Shown: positions 53,883-63,286, numbered from the stretch's first letter. The stretch is 64,000 bases of DNA from Nitrosomonas marina (GCF_900110145.1 NZ_FOCP01000006.1:123629-187628); one strand, 5' to 3'. Notes: generated by a model not told the origin, from the sequence alone. Made by a program: numbers and translations.

Positions 53883-54698
53883 TTAATGCGCATCAATAAT
53901 TTCCTCAGCTTCAATCAGTTGAAACTGATTGTTACCGCTGTATTGCATTTTTACCTTGTAAACAGTACCCAAAGCATTGACATGCTGAATAGTCAATAAG
54001 CCGGTCTCAGCAACAAACACAGCATTATTGTCCAGAGCGTCAGCTGCTGATACCGCCAGTTCGAAACTTTCGGTTTCCAGTCCGCGATTGAACACAATCG
54101 CTATCGGAGATGCAGCTATAGACACTGATGTATTGCTTTGTGGCAAGGATTCAAATAGTTTGAACTGAATGCGATATGCGCCGGCACTGCCGCCTGGTGA
54201 ATTCGATGCGTCGAATATCGTGAAGCTCAAATGTTCATGCACACTGCCATTACTGTCAACTTCACCGATCACGCCCGCTGTCTCACTGACACCACTGGTA
54301 TTGAATGAAGTGACATTACTGAGTATATCGGTGATTTCAATTCTTTCACCGTTGGGCACCACATCAGTCCATTGCGCGCCATCCCAGTAAAGCAGCTGAC
54401 CGACAGGCTGGAAGCGCAACCAGTTACCGGGTGTGAAGGCACCTGCTTGAACATTGACGTCAACGCCCGGATCATCCGTAACAAACGGACCGCCGCCCAG
54501 ATCGCCAAAATCGGTTTCAAACAGCACGCTGTCGGTAAATATTTCAGCACCGACGCGCCATGGATTTATATCGCCTTCATGCAGCTCGTGACCATGATCG
54601 TGATCATGGTCATGGTCATCTTCTGCTACTGCATTTGCAGCTGAAAGTATAAAAATTAAAACGACTGTGTTACAAACAACTTTTAACTGTTGCATCAT
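53883..54698 (-). CDS. Exported His-rich protein of the ZnuD operon
   Basis: 271 residues with a signal peptide (NTVVLIFILSAANAVAE). It is followed at once by a metal-binding run, DDHDHDHDHGHELHEGD. The body includes FETDFGDLGGGPFVTDDPG, QPVGQLLYWDGAQWTD, SVHEHLSFTIFD and a C-terminal GLLTIQHVNALGTVYKVKMQ. It resembles the larger protein encoded just upstream in domain order (phrases FxxDFxDLxGGxF, G.L.YWD, HxHLSF). It lies 68 bp after that gene and probably belongs to the ZnuD operon. Likely a periplasmic or surface zinc-binding protein that serves the receptor; inferred from histidines and context. Confidence 0.72.
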   Translation of the reverse strand: MMQQLKVVCNTVVLIFILSAANAVAEDDHDHDHDHGHELHEGDINPWRVGAEIFTDSVLFETDFGDLGGGPFVTDDPGVDVNVQAGAFTPGNWLRFQPVGQLLYWDGAQWTDVVPNGERIEITDILSNVTSFNTSGVSETAGVIGEVDSNGSVHEHLSFTIFDASNSPGGSAGAYRIQFKLFESLPQSNTSVSIAASPIAIVFNRGLETESFELAVSAADALDNNAVFVAETGLLTIQHVNALGTVYKVKMQYSGNNQFQLIEAEEIIDAH

Positions 54699-54766
54699 GT
54701 TTAAATCTCCTTTTATAGTAAGTTATAGTTATTGACGTTAAAAACTGGCCAGGCTAATCATTTTTA

Positions 54767-56146
54767 TCAATCAATCTGATTGGGTAACGCATCAACTTCA
54801 TTTAAATATTCCACTGTAAAAAGTGAATTCCCGGCATTTTTCAGCGTTACCCGGTAAAATTTTTCATTCACAAAAACTGCTGGGATTTCAAGAAGCCCGG
54901 TTACTGCATCATACTGGGCCGGTGATGCGTAGCGGGAAATATCGGGTTGCAGCGTGGTCAACATGAACGTACGGTCATCCTGTTGTTTTAACTCCGCGCG
55001 GTAATGCCTGCCGTCCGTATGGATGTCGTTTAGGTTCAGAATGCCTGAAGTCTGGTCGTAAGTCGCGGCCGCATTTAGTGCAGTCGCCGGCGCCTCGACC
55101 GGAATACTGCAAAGTCTCAGTGTGCATAGTGTTTTAGCCAGCAGCGCATCGTCTCGGGTGATGAAGCCATCTTTGTCGACATCGAAGGCTGCATTGCTGG
55201 CATTTAACGTTTCGTTGTTCTGCGCCGCCAGAAGAATCAATGCGACATCAATCCGGTCAACATCGCCATCCAGATCCACGTCACCGGGAATTGAAATCGG
55301 AAGCTCAGGCTGTTGTGGCAGATCAATGTTGCCTGATTCTCCTGTGAGAGATTTCAAAGCCGCGCCGAATGCAACGGAGTCGATTCCAGCATTAAACAAG
55401 ATCAGAAACGGATCAGATGGAAAGAAGCGTGCATTGGAAACCAGCTGCATTTCGATCAGATAAGCACCATCCGGGCCTCCCGTTTCACCATCCTGATTTT
55501 CCAGAAAGAAGCTAAGATGCGTATGTAAAATGCCATTAGCGCCGGTAATATCGACAACCAGTTCCTGACTGCCATGTATTCCGTTTCCCGAAAATACGGT
55601 ACTGCCGTCAAAGCCGAGTATGTTTTCGCTGAAGCAAAGCAATTGACCGGCGCACTGAGAAAAATCGCTGAGTATCTCGGCACTGGCTTCGAGTCCGCCA
55701 AACAACCGGATTTGTACCTTCGGTGGTGCGTCATTCCAGGTCGATAGTGCCGGGTCCCAGTATTTCAGTTTGCCTAATGCGCGGTAACTGAGCAGTTCAT
55801 TGGGAAGCATTGCGCCGCGAATGGACTGAAAGCCGGGATTTCGGGTGCTGAAATCGCCACCGCTCAGATCGCGAAAGTCGACCGGAAAAATACGTTTTTT
55901 TGTTATTGCCTCAATCGGCAGCGTACCGTCTGGTAGCCCCAATGCGTCTGCCAGACCGTCCAGGTCACAACCGACTGCGGCGGTTGTGCGGCAAAATCCG
56001 GCAAACAAGGCATTGCCTTGTCCCCAGACTTCGACATCCAGGTGCTGCGCAGAAACCGGCTGGCTCACCAGCAGGGCAATCAGCAACAGGACGCAGAAAC
56101 GGGCGGAAAAGCGACTTGCTTTGCAGGGTGGTAAGCGAAGCCTCAT
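54767..56146 (-). CDS. Exported protein with dockerin/EF-hand-like repeats, ZnuD operon
   Basis: About 459 residues from ATG 56146; ATG 56173 also works, and the frame stays open into znuD. The signal peptide is FCVLLLIALLVSQPVSAQ. The N-terminal ~240 mature residues are related to the 271-residue neighbour (FPVDFRDLSGGDFSTRNPG, GKLKYWDP, GILHTHLSFFLEN). At ~residues 290-350 lie two calcium-loop repeats (GDVDLDGDVDRIDVALILLA; FDVDKDGFITRDDALL) like dockerin type I. The C-terminal ~100 residues contain two similar short segments (RHYRAELKQ; KFYRVTLKN). It follows znuD closely. Function unknown; an envelope metal-binding role is suggested by context. Confidence 0.7.
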   Translation of the reverse strand: MRLRLPPCKASRFSARFCVLLLIALLVSQPVSAQHLDVEVWGQGNALFAGFCRTTAAVGCDLDGLADALGLPDGTLPIEAITKKRIFPVDFRDLSGGDFSTRNPGFQSIRGAMLPNELLSYRALGKLKYWDPALSTWNDAPPKVQIRLFGGLEASAEILSDFSQCAGQLLCFSENILGFDGSTVFSGNGIHGSQELVVDITGANGILHTHLSFFLENQDGETGGPDGAYLIEMQLVSNARFFPSDPFLILFNAGIDSVAFGAALKSLTGESGNIDLPQQPELPISIPGDVDLDGDVDRIDVALILLAAQNNETLNASNAAFDVDKDGFITRDDALLAKTLCTLRLCSIPVEAPATALNAAATYDQTSGILNLNDIHTDGRHYRAELKQQDDRTFMLTTLQPDISRYASPAQYDAVTGLLEIPAVFVNEKFYRVTLKNAGNSLFTVEYLNEVDALPNQID

Positions 56147-56180
56147 TTGTCTTGTTTGTGTAGCGGAGCACATGTCATAT

Positions 56181-58433
56181 TCAAAATGTGGCGCGCAAAC
56201 CAAAAATGAAACTGCGGCCCGGCTCTGGCGCGAAATTGCGCAAAAAAGAAACCGAATTGCGGATTTCCTCGTCAAGCAGATTGTATCCTTTAGCAAACAG
56301 CCACAAATGACCCCATTTACCTGCTTTAAACTGATAGTCTGCCGATGCAGTCAATAAGTGGTAACCGCTTGTTGGTGTTTCGTTTGCACCTGGATAGTCT
56401 TGTTCCTCCGCACGTGTATAACGTAGCGCCGTGCTCCATATCTGGTTACCAACCCCCAGTTCGGCACCAAAGCGCAACGGGGGCATACGGGGCACGTCTT
56501 CACGTTCACCGTTGACGAAACGGCCGCGTACATAATCAGAAAACAAGGACAGCGACAGATCGCCGTAGGGCATCTGGTAAAGCGTCGCGTCGACTCTGGA
56601 TTCATAACCGATGAATTCAGCGCTACGTTGATCGTATGCTAATATTGATACGCATTCCACAACACTGACGCAACGCTGCCGTATGACTTCGTTGTCAACT
56701 TCATAAACCAGGCCGGTATTGCGCTGATAAATAAAATCGCTGGTGCGGCTATAATAGCCATTGAACCGCATATTGATGCGCTCGGTTTGCCATTCAAAAC
56801 CCAAATCGACCATGTTTGCGGTTTCATTGTTTAACCGAACATTGCCAACATCTAAACTGCGTGTAGACAAATGCGGGCCGAATGAAAACAATTCCTGGAT
56901 ATCCGGCGGACGTACGCCATGATTGTATGTCAACGTAGCTGTAAAATCCTCTCGTGGATTCCACTGCAAACCTAAAGACGCAGAAACCGCCTGAAAATCA
57001 AGTGAATTGGGCAGCGCCACTGGTGACAACGCACTACCACGCAGCCTTAATTCGTTTGCTTTGGGATTAACCTGGGAATGCTCGAATCGTAGACCGCCCA
57101 GCAAGGACCAATTGTTCAAGGTGTATGTTTGCGTGGTATAAACGCCGATTGACAATTGATTGGTCTTAGGGATAAACGTCTCGACACCGAGTGCCGAAAA
57201 TTTCCGGTCAATCCATTGCACACCGAAACTGCCACTCAGGTTGCGCAGTAGATTATGCTGCATTTCAACTCGACCTTCTCCGGTGTCATTTTTGAATCGC
57301 GTAAACGGTAATCCACCTTCCAGCTCGGTATGGCCGTAGTCGACCAGACCATAACGAAAACTGATGCTGTCAATACCCCGTACCGGTTCATACCATTCAG
57401 ATTTGAAATCGTAACGCGTTTGTTTCATATTGACGCGGATATTGGGAAACAAAGCCTGCGGACCGAAAATATCTTCAAACCCTGTCAAATCATTCAGTCT
57501 TGGCAAAATCGTTTCCAGGCCCTCCAGATGATTTGGGTCGAGACCATGACTGCCTCTGGGAACGCCGTACCGATTATCGGTGTGGGAAACTGACATTCCT
57601 GCCATTACTTGATCACCAAACCAAGAAAGACCCGTAAAACCGCCAATAGCTTTGTTGTCAGTGTTGGGTATTTTGCCGCTGGCGTTGTTTATTTCCGTCA
57701 ATCCCAGTTGTTCCGCCGCAAAGGTTTCATCAATGGCTTTACCGGGTATCCTGATATCACTGCGGTCACGAAAAAAGCCGCCAAGATTGAGTGCGAACCG
57801 GTCTTTCCCGGTGTTTAATGCAAAGGCCGAATGCGTGCCGCTGCCGTTGGTGTTATAACGGCTCTCGACGATGCCACTGACGGTTTTCTTTGCACGTCTC
57901 TCCGGAATACGACCATCGCTGACATCGATAATACCGCCGATTGCGTTGCCGCCGTAACGAACTGTCTCGGGACCTCTCAGGATTTTAATATCATGTGCAA
58001 ACAGCGTATCGATCGCCAGTGCATGATCGGGGCTGAGGCTGGTCGCGTCGTGTGTGCCTATGCCGTTTTGCAGGATACGTATACGCGACCCTGTCAAGCC
58101 CCGGACTACTGGTATGCCGACACCGGGACCGAAAGACGCGTTACTGACACCAAGTTCTTCATTCAATGTTTGACCAAGCGTATCACTTTGCTGCAATTGC
58201 AGTGCACGCCCTTTCAGTGTGGAAGAGCTCGGTTTTGGCACTTGCTCTGGCGTGGTACCGATAATGTTTATTGGTGTCATCTGTATCACGGGTATACTTT
58301 CGTCAGGCATTGAAGAAGTGTTAGGATCTGTTGTTTCACGAAGTTTATCTTCTGCCAAGGCATTTTCGTTGACTGAGGCGCTACTTGCTAAAACTATAAA
58401 AAAAATCGCTATTAATCGAGCGAATAGATGCAT
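56181..58433 (-). CDS. znuD: TonB-dependent outer-membrane zinc receptor (ZnuD-like)
   Basis: 750 residues: signal peptide (LIAIFFIVLASSASVNENALA), plug domain (~50-170) with VRGLTGSRIRILQNGIGTHD and LRGPETVRYGGNAIGGIIDV, and a 22-strand-type barrel ending in the outer-membrane signature FIFGLRATF (terminal Phe). The plug wording is close to ZnuD, the Neisseria zinc receptor. No TonB-ExbBD genes are nearby. It is first in a minus-strand operon with two secreted His-motif proteins. The Zur-like site is ~200 bp upstream, next to the divergent zigA gene. Confidence 0.88.
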   Translation of the reverse strand: MHLFARLIAIFFIVLASSASVNENALAEDKLRETTDPNTSSMPDESIPVIQMTPINIIGTTPEQVPKPSSSTLKGRALQLQQSDTLGQTLNEELGVSNASFGPGVGIPVVRGLTGSRIRILQNGIGTHDATSLSPDHALAIDTLFAHDIKILRGPETVRYGGNAIGGIIDVSDGRIPERRAKKTVSGIVESRYNTNGSGTHSAFALNTGKDRFALNLGGFFRDRSDIRIPGKAIDETFAAEQLGLTEINNASGKIPNTDNKAIGGFTGLSWFGDQVMAGMSVSHTDNRYGVPRGSHGLDPNHLEGLETILPRLNDLTGFEDIFGPQALFPNIRVNMKQTRYDFKSEWYEPVRGIDSISFRYGLVDYGHTELEGGLPFTRFKNDTGEGRVEMQHNLLRNLSGSFGVQWIDRKFSALGVETFIPKTNQLSIGVYTTQTYTLNNWSLLGGLRFEHSQVNPKANELRLRGSALSPVALPNSLDFQAVSASLGLQWNPREDFTATLTYNHGVRPPDIQELFSFGPHLSTRSLDVGNVRLNNETANMVDLGFEWQTERINMRFNGYYSRTSDFIYQRNTGLVYEVDNEVIRQRCVSVVECVSILAYDQRSAEFIGYESRVDATLYQMPYGDLSLSLFSDYVRGRFVNGEREDVPRMPPLRFGAELGVGNQIWSTALRYTRAEEQDYPGANETPTSGYHLLTASADYQFKAGKWGHLWLFAKGYNLLDEEIRNSVSFLRNFAPEPGRSFIFGLRATF

Positions 58434-58630
58434 TTTGAATAAAATGATGATAGTTTGCTACAATGAGGGGTTGTAATCGATAATTTCTTGTCATTAAAGC
58501 ATTATTATTCAATAATTCTTAGAATTGACCGACTTTATTTTTCTGTATTGATTTATTGAGCCATTGCCATTGCGTTTTGCAAAAGACCAGATCCAAAGAT
58601 TCAATTAAATAATTTTATCTATTTGATGAT

Positions 58631-58647
58631 ATGATATATCATAACAT
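58631..58647. promoter_or_regulatory. Zur-like operator between znuD and zigA
   Basis: ATGATATATCATAACAT has the core GATAT-ATC-ATAAC, one mismatch from the GTTAT-N3-ATAAC palindrome and nearly identical to the 48.19-kb site. It lies 32 bp before the zigA start, overlapping the expected promoter, and ~200 bp from znuD. Confidence 0.68.
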
Positions 58648-58679
58648 AATTTAGTTGAACTCAATTTTATAATAATTTT

Positions 58680-59879
58680 ATGCAAGATGATCGTCTGCCT
58701 GTAACTGTGCTTTCGGGTTTTCTGGGTGCGGGCAAAACAACCGTTCTGAACCATATTCTTAAGAATCGAGAAGGATTGCGTGTCGCGATTATTGTCAATG
58801 ATATGAGTGAGATAAACATCGACGCCACTGTTATCGATAAAGAAGTATCATTGAATCGATCCGAAGAAAAGCTGATTGAATTTAGCAATGGCTGCATCTG
58901 TTGCACGTTACGCGAAGATCTGTTAGTTGCAGTACGCAAACTTGCCAGCGAGAAAATATTTGATTATCTGATCATTGAATCGACAGGTATATCGGAACCA
59001 CTGCCGATTGCGGAAACGTTTACTTTTGCGGACGACGAAAGCACCGCTTTATCTGAAATTGCACGTCTCGACACAATGGTGACCGTTGTTGATGCGGTTA
59101 ATTTTCTGAAAGATTATGAAGAAGCCAAAATGCTGCAGGAAGCAGGCGAAAGCCTGGGTGAAGACGATGCACGCAGCGTCACTGATTTGCTGATCGAACA
59201 GGTGGAATTCAGTGACGTGATCTTAATCAATAAAACTGATCTGGTTAATTCAAAGACATTAGAAAAATTACGGACTATTCTGAGTTGCTTGAACACGCAA
59301 GCTGAAATCATCGCAATCGAAAACGGAGACATAGATCTTTCTAAAATCCTGAATACCGGAAAATTCAGTTTTGAGCATGCACAGCAGGCGCCGGGCTGGT
59401 TAAAAGAAATGCGTGGCGAACATATCCCGGAAACCGAAGAATACGGTATTGGCAGCTTTGTCTATTCAGCCAGAAAACCATTTCATCCGCAGCGTTTCCA
59501 CGATTTTCTCCATCACCCCTGGACAGAGGGAAAGCTGCTTCGGTCCAAAGGCTTTTTCTGGCTTGCAACACGGCCCGATTATGCCGGACAGTGGAATCAG
59601 GCTGGCGGCATTGCACGCTATGGCTATGCTGGAATATTCTGGCAAGCAGTACCCAGAAACGAATGGCCACATGATGAAACTCAAATAGCGTCGATCATGG
59701 AAAAATGGCAGGAACCCTATGGAGACCGACGACAGGAACTTGTTTTTATAGGACAGAATCTTGATCAGCATGCTTTGTGCCAATGGCTGGATGAATGCCT
59801 GCTGACCGATGAAGAGCTGGAATCCGGAAGGAATTGCTGGATTGGTTTAGAAGACCCATTTGATTCCTGGCAGGCGTGA
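58680..59879 (+). CDS. zigA: ZigA-type COG0523 zinc GTPase, copy 3
   Basis: 399 residues. G1 is GFLGAGKTT, the metal motif [21 protein letters not shown] and INKTDLVN. A longer C-terminal CobW domain ([25 protein letters not shown]) distinguishes it from the other two copies, and it lacks their His-rich loop. This subtype, next to DUF1826 and zur, matches ZigA of Acinetobacter and Pseudomonas. It probably supplies zinc to key enzymes in shortage. DUF1826 follows after 3 bp. Confidence 0.92.
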   Translation: MQDDRLPVTVLSGFLGAGKTTVLNHILKNREGLRVAIIVNDMSEINIDATVIDKEVSLNRSEEKLIEFSNGCICCTLREDLLVAVRKLASEKIFDYLIIESTGISEPLPIAETFTFADDESTALSEIARLDTMVTVVDAVNFLKDYEEAKMLQEAGESLGEDDARSVTDLLIEQVEFSDVILINKTDLVNSKTLEKLRTILSCLNTQAEIIAIENGDIDLSKILNTGKFSFEHAQQAPGWLKEMRGEHIPETEEYGIGSFVYSARKPFHPQRFHDFLHHPWTEGKLLRSKGFFWLATRPDYAGQWNQAGGIARYGYAGIFWQAVPRNEWPHDETQIASIMEKWQEPYGDRRQELVFIGQNLDQHALCQWLDECLLTDEELESGRNCWIGLEDPFDSWQA

Positions 59880-59882
59880 CAT

Positions 59883-60548
59883 ATGGCTACAGCGTGCGTT
59901 AATAACAAACCTTCAAGTATTCAGTCCGGGCCGGATTCAAGCATTTCTATAACCGGACATGCACCTGAAATCCTGACGCACATCTATGATACCCATATCA
60001 AGTTGTGTATCTATAGACGCACGATGAATGCTGAAGTACATGATTACGCAAATTTTCTAAAAAACACTTTTCACACTCTCCAGTTAACACAGACAGCATC
60101 TTTACATAATCTTAACGATCTGTTGTGTGCATCACTACCACAACATCAATATCGCCAATCTTTTATCAATGACATGTACACTGTGATGGAAATGTTCGCA
60201 TGTTTATTCGAACTCAATCAAATTGGTTTTAGATTGTGCGTGTTAAATAAATCAATGTGTCCGCGTTTCCATACCGATAAAGTACCTTGCCGCCTGATTA
60301 CATCGTACGCTGGAAAAGGAACCGAATGGCTTGATTGCAATGCATATTCATCGAATTTTCTTGAAATGCTCAATCAAAAATCCGGACACTCTGATTCAGT
60401 ACAAAGATTGAACTCGGGTGATATTGCTTTATTCAAAGGTGACAAATGGGAAGGACATGATAACTCTGGCGTTATTCACCGTTCACCTGATTTAAATGTC
60501 GATGAAACACGGCTGTTGTTATCTTTGGATATCATTCATCAAAAGTGA
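59883..60548 (+). CDS. DUF1826 protein, partner of ZigA
   Basis: 221 residues with the DUF1826 pattern: HDYANFLKN-like helix, CPRFHTDKVPCRLITSYAGK followed by GTEWL, SGDIALFKGDKWEG and VIHRSPDL. The H-x-D ... H-R arrangement recalls cupin-like or 2-oxoglutarate oxygenase metal sites, though no activity is established. DUF1826 genes regularly sit beside zinc-regulated COG0523 genes. The start is 3 bp after zigA, so it is co-translated. There is no signal peptide, so it is cytoplasmic. Confidence 0.88.
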   Translation: MATACVNNKPSSIQSGPDSSISITGHAPEILTHIYDTHIKLCIYRRTMNAEVHDYANFLKNTFHTLQLTQTASLHNLNDLLCASLPQHQYRQSFINDMYTVMEMFACLFELNQIGFRLCVLNKSMCPRFHTDKVPCRLITSYAGKGTEWLDCNAYSSNFLEMLNQKSGHSDSVQRLNSGDIALFKGDKWEGHDNSGVIHRSPDLNVDETRLLLSLDIIHQK

Positions 60549-60641
60549 TAAATGAATTCAACACACACTTTTCTTTCATTCCATGACAAGTGTATAAATA
60601 TGGGTATCTAAGTATTTATTTAATAAATTCAATTAAACGAA

Positions 60642-61106
60642 ATGCCGGTTGAAATTGAAAAAATTATCAAAAAATTACAGGAAGCCTGCGCTCTTGCCGG
60701 AGTGAAGCTGACCAGCAAGCGCAAAAATGTGCTGATAGTGTTATTAAATTCCCAAACACCGCTATCTGCCTACGAGATCGCCGACAGATACAAAGCACAT
60801 TTTCAGGGGTCGTTGCCAGTCATGTCGGTTTATCGCATACTGGATTTTTTGATCAAAGAAAAATTGGTACACAAACTGGAAACTTCCGGCCAGTATATAT
60901 CGTGTGCACATATCGCGTGCGATCATCAACATGAAGCGCCACAGTTTCTTATATGTGATCGCTGCGGCAGCGTGATGGAGGTGGGACTGAAAAAACCTAT
61001 CGTCGATGAGATAGAGCGCAGCGTTCTGGATACCGGTTTTACCTTGGCGCATAGACAGCTGGAATTGCATGGTATATGCAAGCATTGCCTTAATCGTACC
61101 ATTTAA
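60642..61106 (+). CDS. zur: Fur-family zinc repressor Zur
   Basis: 154 residues: N-terminal winged helix with TSKRKNVLIVLLNSQTPLSA and recognition-helix region LPVMSVYRILDFLIKEKLV. The dimerisation domain carries a structural zinc site (CDRCG and CKHC) and a sensory site (YISCAH ... CDHQHEAPQ, plus LHGIC). The regulatory pattern CAH with HEAPQFLICDRC fits Zur rather than Fur. It is the last gene after zigA-DUF1826 (93-bp gap), so it would be autoregulated through the site at 58.63 kb. It is the probable regulator of all three operators in this island. Confidence 0.9.
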   Translation: MPVEIEKIIKKLQEACALAGVKLTSKRKNVLIVLLNSQTPLSAYEIADRYKAHFQGSLPVMSVYRILDFLIKEKLVHKLETSGQYISCAHIACDHQHEAPQFLICDRCGSVMEVGLKKPIVDEIERSVLDTGFTLAHRQLELHGICKHCLNRTI

Positions 61107-61477
61107 TAAAGCATATCAGATGCAGAATTTTCTATAAACTGTTCTGAATTGCAAATAAACCTGGTCTATTGCAAGTCCTCGAATATGGTGGATCGTTACG
61201 CCATGTGTACAAACCAGAATCGGGTGTTTTCTATATCCAGAATTCCAGAAATGGCTCAGCGCATAACAACAAAGCATCGTCACAACTGTCTTGGCGCAAA
61301 TTCTGAAAAGGTTGCTGATACCAATAAAATCACAATTTAATTGACTTTATTTTCAAGCAGCATGCTGAGTTCAACAATCCGAACTATAGTTGATATCAAT
61401 CATCGTTCCTTATAACTCCTATCTTACAACCCAAGAAAGCAATATATGGCGCTGGTACTTTTCAAACAAACTGATTA
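61107..61477. other. Spacer after zur, nothing recognised
   Basis: No gene or repeat recognised up to the terminator at 61478. Confidence 0.4.
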
Positions 61478-61529
61478 AACCGGACACACAAAAAAACCCA
61501 CCAAAGTGGGTTTTTTTGTGTGTCCGGTT
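61478..61529. terminator. Very long perfect bidirectional terminator
   Basis: A perfect inverted repeat with 24-nt arms and a 4-nt loop (CAAA). The core CCCAC/GTGGG is flanked by seven A and seven T, then extended by GGACACAC/GTGTGTCC. It would stop both the small exported gene on the minus strand (stop at 61582) and any read-through from zur. Confidence 0.9.
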
Positions 61530-61581
61530 CTGTTTGCGTTCTTGTTCCTAGTCCATCCGTTCAGCCACCAATATCATCCGA

Positions 61582-61950
61582 TTAGTTTGAAGATAACGAT
61601 ACTGGCTGTAAGGTTTGTTCCGCCGCCATTTTTTCATGATAAGCAGCTTTTTCCAGATTTTCTTCGACAGCCATTTCTAACTGATGGAGTTTAAACACTA
61701 CATGCTCCTTGAAATGTTTTGCATTTCTACCCAGGAAAGCCGTGCTTGGTTTATTTCTCACCGCCTCAATTTCGTCTTCAATTCTGGCTTGATATTCATC
61801 AGCCTGCTCTTTGTAATGCTGGGCCAATGTTGAATGATTAGCATTGTTTTGTTGAACGGAACCAGCAGCAAAAGCACTTACCGGTAACGCACCCAAAAGA
61901 AGCGTAAACAAAAATATAACTGTGAATGTTTGAGCTGTTGCTGTTTTCAT
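61582..61950 (-). CDS. Small exported helical protein (paralogue of 19355-19738)
   Basis: 122 residues with a signal peptide (FTVIFLFTLLLGALPVSAFAA). The helical mature domain matches the gene at 19.36 kb: LAQHYKEQADEYQARIEDEI, AFLGRNAKHFKEHVVFKLHQ and ENLEKAAYHEKMAAEQ. The RBS AGGAGG lies ~6 nt upstream (GGAGGAACCATC-ATG). The upstream element and the terminator core are also shared, so the whole transcription unit was duplicated. Function unknown; probably periplasmic. Confidence 0.78.
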   Translation of the reverse strand: MKTATAQTFTVIFLFTLLLGALPVSAFAAGSVQQNNANHSTLAQHYKEQADEYQARIEDEIEAVRNKPSTAFLGRNAKHFKEHVVFKLHQLEMAVEENLEKAAYHEKMAAEQTLQPVSLSSN

Positions 61951-62018
61951 GATGGTTCCTCCTGCATCAAATTAATTCATCTTGGCAACAAGTCTAATCA
62001 ATCCAGCAATCAGTGCCT

Positions 62019-62054
62019 ATTGGGGTTACTATTAATCTTGACTAAGTGAAACCA
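62019..62054 (-). promoter_or_regulatory. Upstream element shared with the paralogous gene at 19.36 kb
   Basis: Read on the minus strand: ATGGTTTCACTTAG, then ATTAATA and AACCCCAATA, about 70-100 bp before the start of the small exported protein. Order and spacing match 19253-19290. Confidence 0.5.
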
Positions 62055-62514
62055 TCAAAAACTCAAAAACTGTCTGCAGGCAAAGAGCTTTTATTTGACC
62101 ATATCAGGAATATTTTCACCAACAAAAACAGCTGCTAATCAGGATTAGCTGCTGTTTATGAGCATTAGTCATTTCTAGCGTGCGCGCATCCAGAAATAAA
62201 TAATCACGCAAGAGCCGAGGCAATCCGCTGTCACGATTTTGTTACGTCATGAAAAAATTGAAGCGAGCGAACCTGACTGCTTTTACACGAGCGGTCGAAT
62301 ATTTTGTACAGAAAAAATAAAGCCAAAAGCAGGCTGAGAAACGCATAAAACACAGCTTATCATTAATTTTATAGAAATATTTTTGACACAAAATATAAAA
62401 AATAAAAAAACTAACAAAGTTCTCGTTTTCGGGTTCAGAATTTATTTAAACCCGGATTTTTGGAAAACACAATATCGGATGAAATAGCAAAGCACCCGGC
62501 ATTCATCAATACCG

Positions 62515-62547
62515 AAAATAAAAAAGCTTCCAGCATCGCGGAAGCTT
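62515..62547 (-). terminator. Terminator of the PEP-CTERM gene
   Basis: The stem AAGCTTCC/GGAAGCTT (62524-62547) with an 8-nt loop is followed on the minus strand by TTTTTTATTTT. It lies ~90 bp after the PEP-CTERM stop codon. Confidence 0.85.
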
Positions 62548-62638
62548 ATGAGTAAATACTTTCAAAAAATCAGACTTCTGCTTTTTTAATTCATCTCTAT
62601 TCTTTTTAACATACGAGATTATCCACCTCTGATCAGTA

Positions 62639-63286
62639 TCAGCTCAGTCTGCTTCTGATCGCCAACATTCCAAGTAAACCAAGAGCCAGCAGACTAATTA
62701 ATCCGGGTTCTGGTACAGGGGCTGGTCGAGGAGCAGACACCTCCGCTGTAAACCCAATGTTTTGAAAGTCAACCTGCCTATTGGTGCCAGTCAAGAAAGC
62801 GGTTACAAATTGAACATTTAATGGCGCTGGAAGCACAATATCTTGTGCCAGTATTCCTGGGAAGCTACCCAATGCAGGCTGTACTCCTAATGTCCCTACT
62901 TGCACGTTAGAACTATTAAAAAAAGTAAAATCAATGTTGTCCACATCATAGTTTTCACTTGTATAGTTCCAGAAATGCAATGTGCTGATGTCATATTCTT
63001 GACCGAAGTCAAACAAAAGTTCTAGTCCACCTCCCACATTATTGGCTGTGTACCAGATATGGGTATTTTGATTATGAAATTCAGTCGCAGTCGCAGAAGG
63101 TGCATCGATTACCTTATCAATTGTATTACCGCCATTAAATGTATTGTTGAAACTGCCAGGCGAAGTACCTGCCCCAACTGAAACACTAATATTCGTGTTA
63201 TTAAGATAAATCGGCGCTGCAATTGAAGTTGAAATACTGAATGAAATTAGTAGTAAAGCACTCGATACGAATATTCTTATCAACAT
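62639..63286 (-). CDS. PEP-CTERM exported protein, discoidin-like body
   Basis: 215 residues with an RBS (AAGGAG) 7 nt before the ATG. The signal peptide (VSSALLLISFSISTSIAAP) leads into a beta-sandwich-like body (GGGLELLFDFGQEYDISTLH; YTSENYDVDNIDFTFF) recalling discoidin/F5-8C folds. The C-terminus is the sorting signal VPEPGLISLLALGLLG followed by MLAIRSRLS. PEP-CTERM proteins are processed by exosortase and often join an extracellular polysaccharide matrix, in line with the glycan genes at the other end. No exosortase gene is in view. Confidence 0.85.
   Translation of the reverse strand: MLIRIFVSSALLLISFSISTSIAAPIYLNNTNISVSVGAGTSPGSFNNTFNGGNTIDKVIDAPSATATEFHNQNTHIWYTANNVGGGLELLFDFGQEYDISTLHFWNYTSENYDVDNIDFTFFNSSNVQVGTLGVQPALGSFPGILAQDIVLPAPLNVQFVTAFLTGTNRQVDFQNIGFTAEVSAPRPAPVPEPGLISLLALGLLGMLAIRSRLS

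Larger units (their letters stand above)
61951..62638. other. Intergenic region with hairpins
   Basis: It contains the element shared with the 19.25-kb gene (62019-62054) and a 13-bp inverted repeat with one mismatch at 62127-62156 followed, on the minus strand, by a U-rich tract. That could be a terminator of an unseen small transcript. The rest is AT-rich without a gene. Confidence 0.4.
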
